This document shows, piece after piece, positions 23,024 to 31,527 of a stretch of 64,000 nt of DNA. The stretch comes from Bacteroidota bacterium (GTDB lineage Bacteria > Bacteroidota > Bacteroidia > Chitinophagales > LD1). The notes beneath the pieces are model-generated. The model saw only the letters and a list, made by a program, of their open reading frames with translations, was not told the DNA's origin and did not search any database. The stretch is taken from NCBI GenBank assembly GCA_018267365.1, contig JAFDYQ010000017.1, forward strand, positions 1-64,000, read 5' to 3'. A program made the position numbers and the translations under genes. Each line of letters opens with the position of its first letter. Position 1 is the first letter of the stretch.

Positions 23024-23080
23024 TTGTAACACTCTCCCAAAGTAATGTAAACACGCAGGCCCCACGCCGCCGTACCTTTG
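23024..23080 (+). promoter_or_regulatory. Metallothionein promoter with 21-bp spaced direct repeat
   Basis: TACCTTTG (23073-23080) matches the Bacteroidota -7 element TAnnTTTG, 29 bp before the ATG at 23110. Upstream lie TTGTAACAC (23024-23032) and TGTAAACAC (23046-23054), a direct repeat with a 21-bp period (two helical turns), the spacing expected for an AraC-type dimer. No clear -33 TTTG is seen, which fits an activator-dependent promoter. The regulator is likely the HMA-AraC protein encoded just upstream. Confidence 0.5.
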
Positions 23081-23109
23081 TGTCATTAGATCACCACAAA
23101 TCAGAAATA

Positions 23110-23280
23110 ATGAAATCACAAGAAACAGAAGTCAAGACTACCACTGCCACCCGCCACTGCAGCAATCCTAAATGCACCTGCGCAAACTGCCAGTGTGGCG
23201 ACCACTGCAAATGCGGTATCGATGGCAAGGGATGTGCCTGCGAAGACAAATGCAAATGCGAACCGGAATGCAAGTGCTAA
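23110..23280 (+). CDS. Bacterial metallothionein
   Basis: The 56-residue protein has 13 Cys in its C-terminal 41 residues in CxC, CxxC and related spacings (CSNPKCTCANCQCG, HCKCG, GCACEDKCKCEPECKC), one His in the cluster, and a short Thr/Glu-rich N-terminus. This is the pattern of bacterial metallothioneins, which bind Zn, Cd or Cu in thiolate clusters. The start at 23110 is chosen over an ATG at 23080 because the latter lies in the promoter element. It has its own promoter and terminator and sits after the HMA-AraC gene. Confidence 0.85.
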   Translation: MKSQETEVKTTTATRHCSNPKCTCANCQCGDHCKCGIDGKGCACEDKCKCEPECKC

Positions 23281-23297
23281 GAGAAAGTGCGAAAGAG

Positions 23298-23322
23298 AAA
23301 GCCGCCTCGCAAGGGCGGCTTT
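23298..23322 (+). terminator. Terminator after the metallothionein gene
   Basis: A 9-bp perfect stem (AAAGCCGCC at 23298-23306 with GGCGGCTTT at 23314-23322) encloses a 7-base loop. The T run is short (TTTAGTATTCTT), so termination may be partly bidirectional, also serving the convergent thioredoxin-like gene. Confidence 0.75.
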
Positions 23323-23371
23323 AGTATTCTTATTGCTACATCATTCTCAGAGCAGCGGGCTTAGTCCTTGT

Positions 23372-24475
23372 TTATTTACCGCATAGTACACGTAGCCTCT
23401 CTGCCAGCTCCGGCAGGCTCAGGTCGTGTGCTATTATCTTGCCCTCTCGGTCCAGCAGCCAGTTTCGTGGTAGCTCCTGCACATCATACAGCGCAGCACT
23501 CGCCGCCGACCCACCGCGCAGCTCGCAGCTGTGGTGCCAGATCATGCCATCCTTCTGTATAGCCTTGATCCATGCAGCGCGGTCATAGTCCAGAGAGACA
23601 GAGACGATGTCAAAACCTCCCGCATGGTACTTGTCATACAGCGTGCGCACCTCCGGGTTCTCCTGCCTGCAGCGGGCGCAGTACGATGCCCAGAAGTCCA
23701 GCAGCACCACCTTGCCTCTGAGCGGAGCCAGCAGCACGCTGCCGCCGCTGGTGTCGGTACCGGCTATCTCCGGTGCCGGCTGACCTGCAGAGGTGCGCCT
23801 GCAGCGTGCAGCCTCGGTCATAAAGTCACGGGCATATAGCCCTCTCCTCACCTCAGGTGCGAGCGCCTGATAGAGTGATATCAGCGTATCGTAGCCCGGC
23901 GGGTGAAACAGCAGCCATTGCACAAAGTACAGCGAGGCATAGTTGCGGGGTTGAGCTTTGATAGCCCTGCCGATCGTATCCGTCCACCGGCGTAGCTGCC
24001 CTGCCCAGATAGAGTCCGCCCGGTGCAGCGCCACAGCATCACGGCTCGTCACCGCGCGCTCATGAGCATCATCATACGCGCGCGCATAGCTGAAAAAGTC
24101 TCGCTGCTGAGGTAGCAGCCTTTGATAGAGCAGGTCAGAGGCACTCCCCGTCACTACAGTACCGGCATCATCATCCCCCACGAGGCGGATAGAAATATCC
24201 GCATTCTCCAGGTAGAAAGAATGGTTCATAGAGCTACCCGCGTATATAGTCATGCGCACCAGCTCGGGCTCCGGCACCATGCCACTCAGCGCAAAGCTCC
24301 CCGAGCGGATAACTGCAGTGATACTCGTATCATCTCCCGAGGCCAGGCGATAGCTCAGCTCCACAGTGCCGGTATCCCTGCCACTGATCACCCCGCGTAG
24401 CACAAAGCCCCTCCCTTGCCCGCAATATGCAGCCAGCGGCAGCATCAGCCACCACACTAAAACGATCTTTCCCAT
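23372..24475 (-). CDS. TlpA-like thiol-disulfide oxidoreductase with DUF4369 domain
   Basis: The 367-residue exported protein has a short signal peptide, an N-terminal beta domain of the DUF4369 kind (about 23-115), a helical linker, and a C-terminal thioredoxin fold of the TlpA/ResA type from about 235. The redox motif is C266-A-R-C269 in DFWASYCARCRQENP, and the cis-Pro loop appears as VQELPRNWLLD. Periplasmic members of this group reduce or isomerise disulfides in exported proteins or cytochromes. The partner proteins here could be the many Cys-rich secreted proteins of this window, but that is inference. Confidence 0.88.
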   Translation of the reverse strand: MGKIVLVWWLMLPLAAYCGQGRGFVLRGVISGRDTGTVELSYRLASGDDTSITAVIRSGSFALSGMVPEPELVRMTIYAGSSMNHSFYLENADISIRLVGDDDAGTVVTGSASDLLYQRLLPQQRDFFSYARAYDDAHERAVTSRDAVALHRADSIWAGQLRRWTDTIGRAIKAQPRNYASLYFVQWLLFHPPGYDTLISLYQALAPEVRRGLYARDFMTEAARCRRTSAGQPAPEIAGTDTSGGSVLLAPLRGKVVLLDFWASYCARCRQENPEVRTLYDKYHAGGFDIVSVSLDYDRAAWIKAIQKDGMIWHHSCELRGGSAASAALYDVQELPRNWLLDREGKIIAHDLSLPELAERLRVLCGK

Positions 24476-24622
24476 ATAGCCCGATGAAGCTACTGATTAT
24501 TTTGGTGTGGGGAAACGAAAGCATTTCGGGTAGTATACATCCTAATAGCGTCATGTCCGCATCGCTCCAGCAAATAACTCCGACCTGAAAATCATCGGAA
24601 CTAAATTCTTTAAATAGAAAGC

Positions 24623-26140
24623 TTATTCTGACTTGAGATGCGTGAGCGTGTAGAGGTCTTTTCTGCGATCTTTCAGGTTAGTGACGGATCCGTGCAGGTG
24701 CAGCTCTGTGAGCAGGTCCAGGTCTACATCTACTATCAGTACCATTTCAGAGTTGGCAGTGGCCTCTGATTTGATACCATTGGTCGGGAACGGAAAATCT
24801 CCGGGAGTAAAAACTGCCGACTGCGCATACTGTATGTCCATGTTCTTTACCTTGGGCAGATTGCCTACGCTGCCTGCTATGGCTACAAAGCACTCATTCT
24901 CTATCGCTCGCGCCATAGCACAGTGTTTCACCCGTGTGAAGGCATTTTGAGTGTCCGTCAGAAATGGCACAAAGAGTATCTGCATGCCATCATCTGCCAG
25001 TATGCGCCCTAGCTCCGGAAACTCCACGTCATAGCAGATCAGCACGCCTATCTTGCCGCAGTCTGTATCAAATGAGCGCAGCTTATCACCGCCGTTCATA
25101 CCCCAGTAGCGGCGCTCATTAGGCGTGATGTGTAGCTTGTCAAATCGCTCAGAGGTGCCGTTTCTCCGGCAGAGATAGCCTGCGTTGTATAGCTTTTCAT
25201 TCTCTATGATCGGCATACTGCCGGTTATGATATTGACATTGTATCCTACAGCCAGCTCTTTAAATTTCTGATGGATGGGCTCCGTATACTTAGCCAGGTC
25301 ACGTATAGACTCTGCTTCGGTCAGATTATTATTTTCTGCCATCAATGGCGCATTAAAAAGCTCCGGAAACAAGATAAAATCACACTGATACCCCGATACC
25401 GTATCTACAAAAAACTCCATGTGCGCGTACAGTTCCTCCAGATTGCGGTAGGGGCGCATCTGCCACTGTACCAGGCCGAGCTTCACGTTGCTTTTGCGCT
25501 TATAGAGAGGCGGCTGATGAGGTTGATAAAAAATATTATTCCACTCTATGAGTGTGGCGTATTCCTTAGACTCTTCGTCACCGGGCATATAGTTCTTCAT
25601 CACCTTGATCACGTGAAACCCATTGGCCAGCTGAAACGACAGCGTAGGGTCATAGATCTCCTTCGCATTGACCTTCTGGAAATACTCCTTGGGTGACATC
25701 TCATCGCAGTACTTAGAGAAATTTGGTATACGCCCACCCGCTACGATGCGCTGCAGGTTCAGGTTTTCGCAGAGCGCCTTTCGCGCATCATAGAGCCTGC
25801 GCCCCACGCGCATGCCACGGTAGTCCGGATGGACGAATACCTCAATGCCATAAAGCGTTTCCCCCTCCGGATCGTGAGAGTTAAAGGTAAAGTTGTCTGT
25901 GATCTGCCGGTAGGTGTGGCTGTCTCCATACTTATCATAGTCTACTATGATAGAGAGCGCACAGCCGGCTATATGACCGTCTACTACCACACAGAGCTGC
26001 CCCTCCGGAAATATGTCTATCAGCTTTTGTATCTGCGCCTCCCGCCAGTAGGCAGTCTGCCAGTGATTGTAGGCTTTCAGCATGGCATCCTTGAGGCTCG
26101 TATAGTCAGAGAGTTTTAGGTTTCTTATTTCGATATTCAT
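24623..26140 (-). CDS. GNAT acetyltransferase-carbon-nitrogen hydrolase fusion
   Basis: The 505-residue cytosolic protein joins two enzymes. Residues about 1-200 are a GNAT acyltransferase (VDGHIAGCAL, then FVHPDYRGMRVGRRLYDAR, the acetyl-CoA loop). Residues about 222-500 are a nitrilase-superfamily amidase with the Glu-Lys-Cys triad: Glu in FPELFNAP, Lys in KLHITPNERRYWG and Cys369 in LICYDVEFPELG. This two-domain family is widespread in bacteria but its substrate is not established; the order suggests that an acylated amine is made or removed by the linked domains. The gene is monocistronic on the minus strand. Confidence 0.9.
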   Translation of the reverse strand: MNIEIRNLKLSDYTSLKDAMLKAYNHWQTAYWREAQIQKLIDIFPEGQLCVVVDGHIAGCALSIIVDYDKYGDSHTYRQITDNFTFNSHDPEGETLYGIEVFVHPDYRGMRVGRRLYDARKALCENLNLQRIVAGGRIPNFSKYCDEMSPKEYFQKVNAKEIYDPTLSFQLANGFHVIKVMKNYMPGDEESKEYATLIEWNNIFYQPHQPPLYKRKSNVKLGLVQWQMRPYRNLEELYAHMEFFVDTVSGYQCDFILFPELFNAPLMAENNNLTEAESIRDLAKYTEPIHQKFKELAVGYNVNIITGSMPIIENEKLYNAGYLCRRNGTSERFDKLHITPNERRYWGMNGGDKLRSFDTDCGKIGVLICYDVEFPELGRILADDGMQILFVPFLTDTQNAFTRVKHCAMARAIENECFVAIAGSVGNLPKVKNMDIQYAQSAVFTPGDFPFPTNGIKSEATANSEMVLIVDVDLDLLTELHLHGSVTNLKDRRKDLYTLTHLKSE

Positions 26141-26267
26141 ATTCAGTTATAGTTTGTTTTGAAATGTAGCCATTTTAGGTATTCAAAAAGCAGGCCGTCA
26201 GTGCGCTAAGACTCTCAGGCTTATTAGTTCGCCCCTCTTATCAACGCAGCATAAATTCTGGTCAAAT

Positions 26268-27116
26268 TCAGGCAGCCAGCGGCACACTCAGTACCGGTAC
26301 TACTGCCATATTCACCAGTTTCTCGTCATGTTTTTGTTTGAACATAGACAGGAGGCGGTGGTCCTGCTTGGAGGCGATGCTCACCAGTATCGAGGTATCA
26401 TTCTCGCAGTATTGCAGTATCGCATCTACATAGTCTTTCCCGGTTATCTTTCTGCTTTTTATTTTGAGGCCTTGCTCCTCAAAGAACTGCTCCACCTCCA
26501 GTATGTTTTCATCCAGCATGTAATATTTCAGCGGATCGGCCAGTATGCCCAGCAGATGTATCTCAGAGTGATATAGTCTCGCGAAGGCTATAACCTCATA
26601 GGCCTTTTCCATGGTGTATTTATCTTCGCTCACCGGGAAAACGATCTTGCTGATCTCGCTATTCAGCTGGTCCTCGTGTATGGTCAGCACGGGCACCGGT
26701 GAATTATTCACCACGCGGAAAGCATTAGACCCCAACAGTGTATCAGAGAGGCCATTCATCCGGCCCGTGCCCATCACTATCAGGTCGGCCTCAGTGATGT
26801 GTGCTGCCCGGATGATATTATCGTAGATATATCCCTGTGCCGTCTGGTACTCGGCCTCTATGCCGTGTTCATTCAGTATGTCGAGCGTGAGCTGGCGCAG
26901 GTACTCCTTTGAGTTTTTCATCTGCTCAGATATCACATAGGTCAGGTCGGCATAGTTGCCGTCAGGCGCAGCAAAGGTGGGCATCTCCACCACGTTTATC
27001 AGTATCAGTTTTGCCTTGCATTTTTTAGCCAGTGTGATGGCAAAGGAGAGTGCCTTTTCGGAGAGTTTGGTATAGTCCAGCGGGACTAGAATAGTGTTAA
27101 TCGTATACTTCTTCAT
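26268..27116 (-). CDS. Tandem universal stress protein
   Basis: The 282-residue protein is numbered from ATG 27116 (MKKYTINTILVPLDYTK); the ATG at 27140 adds eight unlikely residues. It contains two UspA domains. The first (about 1-145) has VPLDYTKLSEKAL and ends with VMGTGRMNGLSDTLLGSN, a nucleotide-binding type loop. The second (about 150-282) keeps the fold but the loop is poorly conserved, so only the first may bind ATP. Universal stress proteins help survival of energy or redox stress. A Crp/Fnr gene sits immediately upstream, and an Fnr-like palindrome lies in between. Confidence 0.88.
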   Translation of the reverse strand: MKKYTINTILVPLDYTKLSEKALSFAITLAKKCKAKLILINVVEMPTFAAPDGNYADLTYVISEQMKNSKEYLRQLTLDILNEHGIEAEYQTAQGYIYDNIIRAAHITEADLIVMGTGRMNGLSDTLLGSNAFRVVNNSPVPVLTIHEDQLNSEISKIVFPVSEDKYTMEKAYEVIAFARLYHSEIHLLGILADPLKYYMLDENILEVEQFFEEQGLKIKSRKITGKDYVDAILQYCENDTSILVSIASKQDHRLLSMFKQKHDEKLVNMAVVPVLSVPLAA

Positions 27117-27167
27117 GACCTTTGCTTTAGTGCACTGCAAAGGTCAGAAGATCAACGCTTAAAAAAA

Positions 27168-27181
27168 TTGACTTCGGTCAA
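27168..27181 (-). promoter_or_regulatory. Fnr/Crp-type palindrome upstream of the stress protein gene
   Basis: TTGAC-TTCG-GTCAA is a perfect inverted repeat with a 4-base spacer, the same geometry as the Fnr box TTGAT-N4-ATCAA. It is 51 bp before the ATG of the universal stress protein gene and 13 bp after the end of the Crp/Fnr gene, so it is a natural operator for that regulator. Confidence 0.6.
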
Positions 27182-27194
27182 GATTTGGCCGTTT

Positions 27195-27911
27195 TCACCG
27201 CATGATGCCTGATAGGATCAGGAGCGATTCAAAGTTGAGTATGGTAATGCTGCGGCCCTTCACCCGTATCAGGTTCTTCTCCTGAAAGGTACGCAGTGTA
27301 CGCACCAGCGTCTCCGGCGAGGTGCCGATATAGTTGGCCAGGTCTATGCGGCTCAGTCGGATGTCTGACTCCGGCAGGATCGCATTGGGGTGATGGTATT
27401 TTTCATTCAGCAGTAGCAGCGCAAAGGCCAGGCGCTCTTTGATGCCACGCTGCGCAAAGAGGTTGATTCGGTTTACCAGTACCGTAAACTCACTGCTGAG
27501 GCTCGTGAGCAGCATATTAGATAGTGCCACCGAGCGGTGCAGCAGCTCCAGAAAATCCGATGCACTGATGAAGTCCAGTTCGCTATCCTCCATCGCTATC
27601 GCATTCACCGGATGCAGCTCGCGGCTCAGCAGCGGCCGGTAGCCAAAGGCCTCACCCGTAGTATAGATGAAAAGTATCTGCGCGCTGCCGTCATAGTTTA
27701 CCTGCTCTATGCGGATCTTGCCGCTGCGCACCAGGTACATGCCTTTGGGTTTCTCGTGCATGCTGTAGATGATCTGCTTGCGTCGTACACGTATCGTCGT
27801 AGACCGTTCGCGGATATATTGGCGGTCATCGTCAGACAGTTCCTCCAGGTCCAGTACTGCATTGAGCCGGAAACCATCCAGCGCCGACTTTATTTTTTCC
27901 TGCTCTTTCAT
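27195..27911 (-). CDS. Crp/Fnr-family transcription regulator
   Basis: The 238-residue protein has an N-terminal cyclic-nucleotide-binding-like beta roll (RRKQIIYSMHEKPKGMYLVRSGKIRIE, then GEAFGYRPLLS), a dimerisation helix, and a C-terminal winged helix-turn-helix (LSRIDLANYIGTSPETLVRTLRTFQEKNLI). It has no cysteine, so it cannot carry the iron-sulfur cluster of Fnr itself; the ligand may be a nucleotide or haem, or it may need none. It lies directly upstream of the universal stress protein gene and likely controls it through the palindrome in between. Confidence 0.9.
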   Translation of the reverse strand: MKEQEKIKSALDGFRLNAVLDLEELSDDDRQYIRERSTTIRVRRKQIIYSMHEKPKGMYLVRSGKIRIEQVNYDGSAQILFIYTTGEAFGYRPLLSRELHPVNAIAMEDSELDFISASDFLELLHRSVALSNMLLTSLSSEFTVLVNRINLFAQRGIKERLAFALLLLNEKYHHPNAILPESDIRLSRIDLANYIGTSPETLVRTLRTFQEKNLIRVKGRSITILNFESLLILSGIMR

Positions 27912-28067
27912 TGCTATAGGAATGTAGCAAAAAAACAGCTACTTGGGATAAGAGGCAAATAGGGATATTATCGCCACTGACGCTAAACTTAGTTGCCTGC
28001 CGACAGCTGGGCGCCTCTCGTGCTATCATGGATGTAATATGCGCAAGTAGAGGAAATAGGCACGCTA

Positions 28068-31040
28068 CTATTCCTTTATCAGCTTGAAAGCTTGACCAGC
28101 CAGATGCAAAGTGTATATACCTGAAGGATAGGCGCTCAGGGATATCTTCGTCTCTTTACCTTGTACATCACCTTCTATCAAAAGTCTGCCAGTCATATCG
28201 TATATTCTATATGGTTGTTGCAAAGACACTTGATTTGTATAGATTGTCACTAGCCCTGACGTTGGATTAGGATATATCATTAGAGCAGATGATCCTACCA
28301 AATCGGATATCCCAGATGGTTCGGCGATCCTCACAGTACCATCTTTGTTAGCTGCCGCCTTCGTCGAAACCATACTATCCAGTACTTGTAGCGATAGTTT
28401 GCTTTCATCCCATTTTATCACGGCGCTATCACCATCCTGTCCGAGCACATGGTATTTTATATAAAACAATACGGCTGAGTCCTGTACCGATGTCCATCTG
28501 TATCCAGGATCAGTCCAGATGCCCTTGATGTAGCCTACCCCTCCACTAGACGAGCTATATCTCACGCGTACTGTACCAGACAGGGTATCCAAACCCACAA
28601 ATGCAAGTTTCGCCGTATCCCAGGATAGAGCAAACTGCAGTCCGCTTATGTTATCAAAATTATTGGCCCTGACAGGTATGCTGATATCACTGCCTGACGC
28701 AGTGCTGATATCATCCATGTAGAGAGAAGTAGTATCAGACAGGAACGTCGTTTTGCCAATGAGAGGATTCCAGTCACCGCTTACATCGCCGATTTTCACG
28801 CCTATGAAATCCTGCGCACCGATACTGGCCGTAGTACCAGTGGCACCATAGAAACTCCCACGAGGGAAAGCCCATGGAGAAGCAGGATTGCTAAAGACAA
28901 ATGACGAAGGCACATATGACCATGCCTTACCATTACCAAAGGAATTGATATTACCCATCAGCAGATCTTCTACCATCTGCGCATCAGACATGGTCACAGA
29001 TGCAGAGACATCTACATCCGCGGCTATCAGCGCATATGGATTTGTGATCAGATAGGTGCCGACTGCATGCCGCTGTACTAGTATCTCGTCAGCCAGCGTT
29101 ATACCATTGCCATAGATACTATCGTTATCCTTCGCTGCCATTATCGTATCGGCAGTATTTCGTAGCAGGAGCCGGTTATAAGCACCAGTACTATCTGTCA
29201 GCATAGTATCAGAGCCCGCATTGATAGACGTACCATCTACACCTGCCCCACTGCTCCATGTATGCACTCGTCCACTTATACCGATCAGATTAAATCCCTT
29301 AGTACTTACGCATCCTGCGCTGTCAGTCACTCTCAGGGCGTAGCTACCAGGCACCAGACTATCGCGATCTTTGGTCGTGATCCCGCTACCCCAATCGTAA
29401 GTATAAGGCGTAGGTCCGCCAGACACATTCACAGCTATAGTGCCGATGTCTGGTCTACTGCCTAGCCCTGATACTTCACCTGATATCTGCATAGCAGCTA
29501 TCACTGTAAGGTTTATATGCGTACTGACGGCTACAGAGGTAGTGGCACAGGTCGCATTGCTGGTCATAGATACCCATATGCTGTCATTATCACTCAGTGT
29601 GGAGCTGATGTACTGAGAGGAATTTGCGCCTACAGGCTGGCCGTTTTTATACCATTGATATACTGGCGCTGTACCACCAGCTACTGCCGTGGCTCTAAAT
29701 GTGTCGGTCGAAGCTGGACAAAGTATGGTGCGCGAAGCAGATATGGTCACTGATGGCGTCACACTCGCAGTGACATCAACAGGAATGAGTGGATATGCAG
29801 ATACACATCCCGAGTCAGTAGTGTATGTAGCCGTATAATAACCTGTCGATGTCGGCCTGAAAACATTAAAAGATGTTTGCCGTGTGCTCCACTCCCTTAC
29901 CTGGCCGCTATCGGCTACATAGACATGCCCGCTATTGTCAGTACACAGCTGCGTGTCAAAAAGAAACATTTTAGTCTGCCCGGATCCCATCCCATCTCCT
30001 CCGGCTACTACTTCCCCCATCGTAGCTGATGTGCTACCCGGAGGAAATCTCAGAATTCTGCTGTTACCTATATCCGAGCCGTATATGTATCCGGCAGAAT
30101 CAAGCCACACATCCGATACACCTATAAATTGATTCAAAGCCGTGCCAGCTCCGTTGCCGCCAGCTACTATGGTGCCGGCGGTATTTACCAGGCTTCCTTG
30201 CGGAAACTTGATGATACGGTTATTGTTGTAATCGGAGACAAAGAGGTTGCCTCCCCTGTCTATGAAGACACCCGTTGGTTGGTTCAGAAGACTAAGTGAT
30301 GAACCGGCGCTGTAGCCACCGGCCACTATCACACCATTAGTATCTGCGCCGCTATTCGGTGGGAAGCGTATTACACGATTGTTCATCCTGTCGGCCACAT
30401 ATATGAAACCCGCACTATCGAGCGCCACATCCTCAGGGTGGTTTAGCAGGTTCAGTGCAGATAACCCTGAGGTATTTTTCCCAGCTACGGTGACGGCATT
30501 AGAGTCACGTGTGCTGTGTGGTGGAAATCTTTGGATACGGTAGTTAATATTGTCTGCCACATAGGTATACCCGCGACTATCTCTGCAGATACCCTTAGGC
30601 CCGCTCAGCATATTAGGATTACCAGGTAGTGATAGTGTACCCGCACCAGCTATGATAGTGGATGAAGATGTAAAAACACTATCCTGGGGATACCTTCGTA
30701 CACAGTTGTTATAGTTATTTGATGTATACAATGTCTTGTCAGCATCCATCCATAGGCCTGCTATTCCCCAGTCAGGAGTTTGGTATCCTGCTATGGTTTT
30801 GATACTAAAGTTCTGAAACGATGTAGAAACAAGTATAGACGGGCTGCCTGCCTGCCCGCAGTACCACTGTATCGTTTTCACGCCGCTGGGTATGGTCAGT
30901 ACGATCGAATCGCCGCCACTGCATGCACCACCCACGAGTGTCATAGTAGGTGCCGGAGGAGTGGTGCTACACGGTCCTGTAGCGAGCAGCGAGTAATGGA
31001 CAGAGAATAGAATGCAGAAAAGAATAGCAGCGTTTTTCAT
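28068..31040 (-). CDS. T9SS-exported NHL-repeat protein with cohesin- and dockerin-like domains
   Basis: The 990-residue exported protein has a signal peptide and an NHL-type beta-propeller region (about 78-410) with repeats such as VALDSAGFIYVADRMNNRVIRF. An Ig/PKD-like part follows, then an SprB-like repeat (PYTYDWGSGI ... VTDSAGC), and a dockerin-like region (LADEILVQRHAVGT, IAADVDVSASVTMSDAQMVED). A cohesin-like domain (about 785-900, IPVRANNFDNISGLQFAL) precedes the T9SS sorting domain (IYPNPTSGLVTIY). The gene would give a cell-surface or secreted binding protein. The gene is noticeably less GC-rich than its neighbours. Domain limits are approximate. Confidence 0.8.
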   Translation of the reverse strand: MKNAAILFCILFSVHYSLLATGPCSTTPPAPTMTLVGGACSGGDSIVLTIPSGVKTIQWYCGQAGSPSILVSTSFQNFSIKTIAGYQTPDWGIAGLWMDADKTLYTSNNYNNCVRRYPQDSVFTSSSTIIAGAGTLSLPGNPNMLSGPKGICRDSRGYTYVADNINYRIQRFPPHSTRDSNAVTVAGKNTSGLSALNLLNHPEDVALDSAGFIYVADRMNNRVIRFPPNSGADTNGVIVAGGYSAGSSLSLLNQPTGVFIDRGGNLFVSDYNNNRIIKFPQGSLVNTAGTIVAGGNGAGTALNQFIGVSDVWLDSAGYIYGSDIGNSRILRFPPGSTSATMGEVVAGGDGMGSGQTKMFLFDTQLCTDNSGHVYVADSGQVREWSTRQTSFNVFRPTSTGYYTATYTTDSGCVSAYPLIPVDVTASVTPSVTISASRTILCPASTDTFRATAVAGGTAPVYQWYKNGQPVGANSSQYISSTLSDNDSIWVSMTSNATCATTSVAVSTHINLTVIAAMQISGEVSGLGSRPDIGTIAVNVSGGPTPYTYDWGSGITTKDRDSLVPGSYALRVTDSAGCVSTKGFNLIGISGRVHTWSSGAGVDGTSINAGSDTMLTDSTGAYNRLLLRNTADTIMAAKDNDSIYGNGITLADEILVQRHAVGTYLITNPYALIAADVDVSASVTMSDAQMVEDLLMGNINSFGNGKAWSYVPSSFVFSNPASPWAFPRGSFYGATGTTASIGAQDFIGVKIGDVSGDWNPLIGKTTFLSDTTSLYMDDISTASGSDISIPVRANNFDNISGLQFALSWDTAKLAFVGLDTLSGTVRVRYSSSSGGVGYIKGIWTDPGYRWTSVQDSAVLFYIKYHVLGQDGDSAVIKWDESKLSLQVLDSMVSTKAAANKDGTVRIAEPSGISDLVGSSALMIYPNPTSGLVTIYTNQVSLQQPYRIYDMTGRLLIEGDVQGKETKISLSAYPSGIYTLHLAGQAFKLIKE

Positions 31041-31106
31041 ATATATGGCTTCTGGATGCTAAGAAACAAAAATTATTTCACCCGCTCTCCTTACCTCATC
31101 AAAAAA

Positions 31107-31163
31107 AGCTGTTCGTAGTCCGAAGGAGGCCTGCAGGTAGGCGACTACGAACCTTCCACAGCT
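31107..31163 (-). ncRNA. Isolated hairpin with T7 on the minus strand
   Basis: GTTCGTAGTC (31111-31120) is exactly complementary to GACTACGAAC (31143-31152), with a 22-base loop, and the arms AGCT (31107-31110 and 31160-31163) could extend it past a bulge. On the minus strand the stem is followed by T7, giving a terminator-like form. No minus-strand gene lies just upstream, so it could end a small RNA or act as a leader attenuator for the NHL-repeat gene. Confidence 0.35.
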
Positions 31164-31476
31164 AAACTTTAGCCCTAAAAAGCATGTAAGAACATTATAA
31201 TATTAAATCCATTTAAAATTTAAATTTATAACACATACTAAAATAAAACACCCTTACTAGTATCATTTTCAAATAAATAAAAAACATAAAATCTCTCAAT
31301 CATACCCCTCTCCAGTCGAAAAACAACCTCCCACGCCCACCTCACTTGACCACAATATCCCATAAGTAATAATCCCCATCTGACCCTTCACCCCCGCCTT
31401 GTGTAGTCGCCCCCAAAATGCCTATCTTCGCAGCCCGAAAGCCCCTACAAAGTCCAGGTGCCGCATGGCAAAGTCC

Positions 31477-31503
31477 CTCTGTGTCTACTCTGTGATCTCT
31501 GTG
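31477..31503 (+). repeat. Three-copy CTCTGTG repeat
   Basis: CTCTGTG occurs at 31477, 31488 and 31497, spaced 11 and 9 bp apart, ending about 25 bp before the prfC start. It looks like low-complexity intergenic sequence and has no assigned role. Confidence 0.5.
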
Positions 31504-31527
31504 TAGTAAGCTCTTAAACAATGACTC

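Larger units (their letters stand above)
31041..31527. other. 487-bp gene-free region before prfC
   Basis: No coding frame with convincing codon use is seen on either strand. It must hold the start regions of the divergent NHL-repeat gene and of prfC. It contains a long-stem hairpin (31107-31163), an AT-rich core (about 31190-31310), and a three-fold CTCTGTG repeat (31477-31503) near prfC. No tRNA, riboswitch or known leader motif was recognised. Confidence 0.6.
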
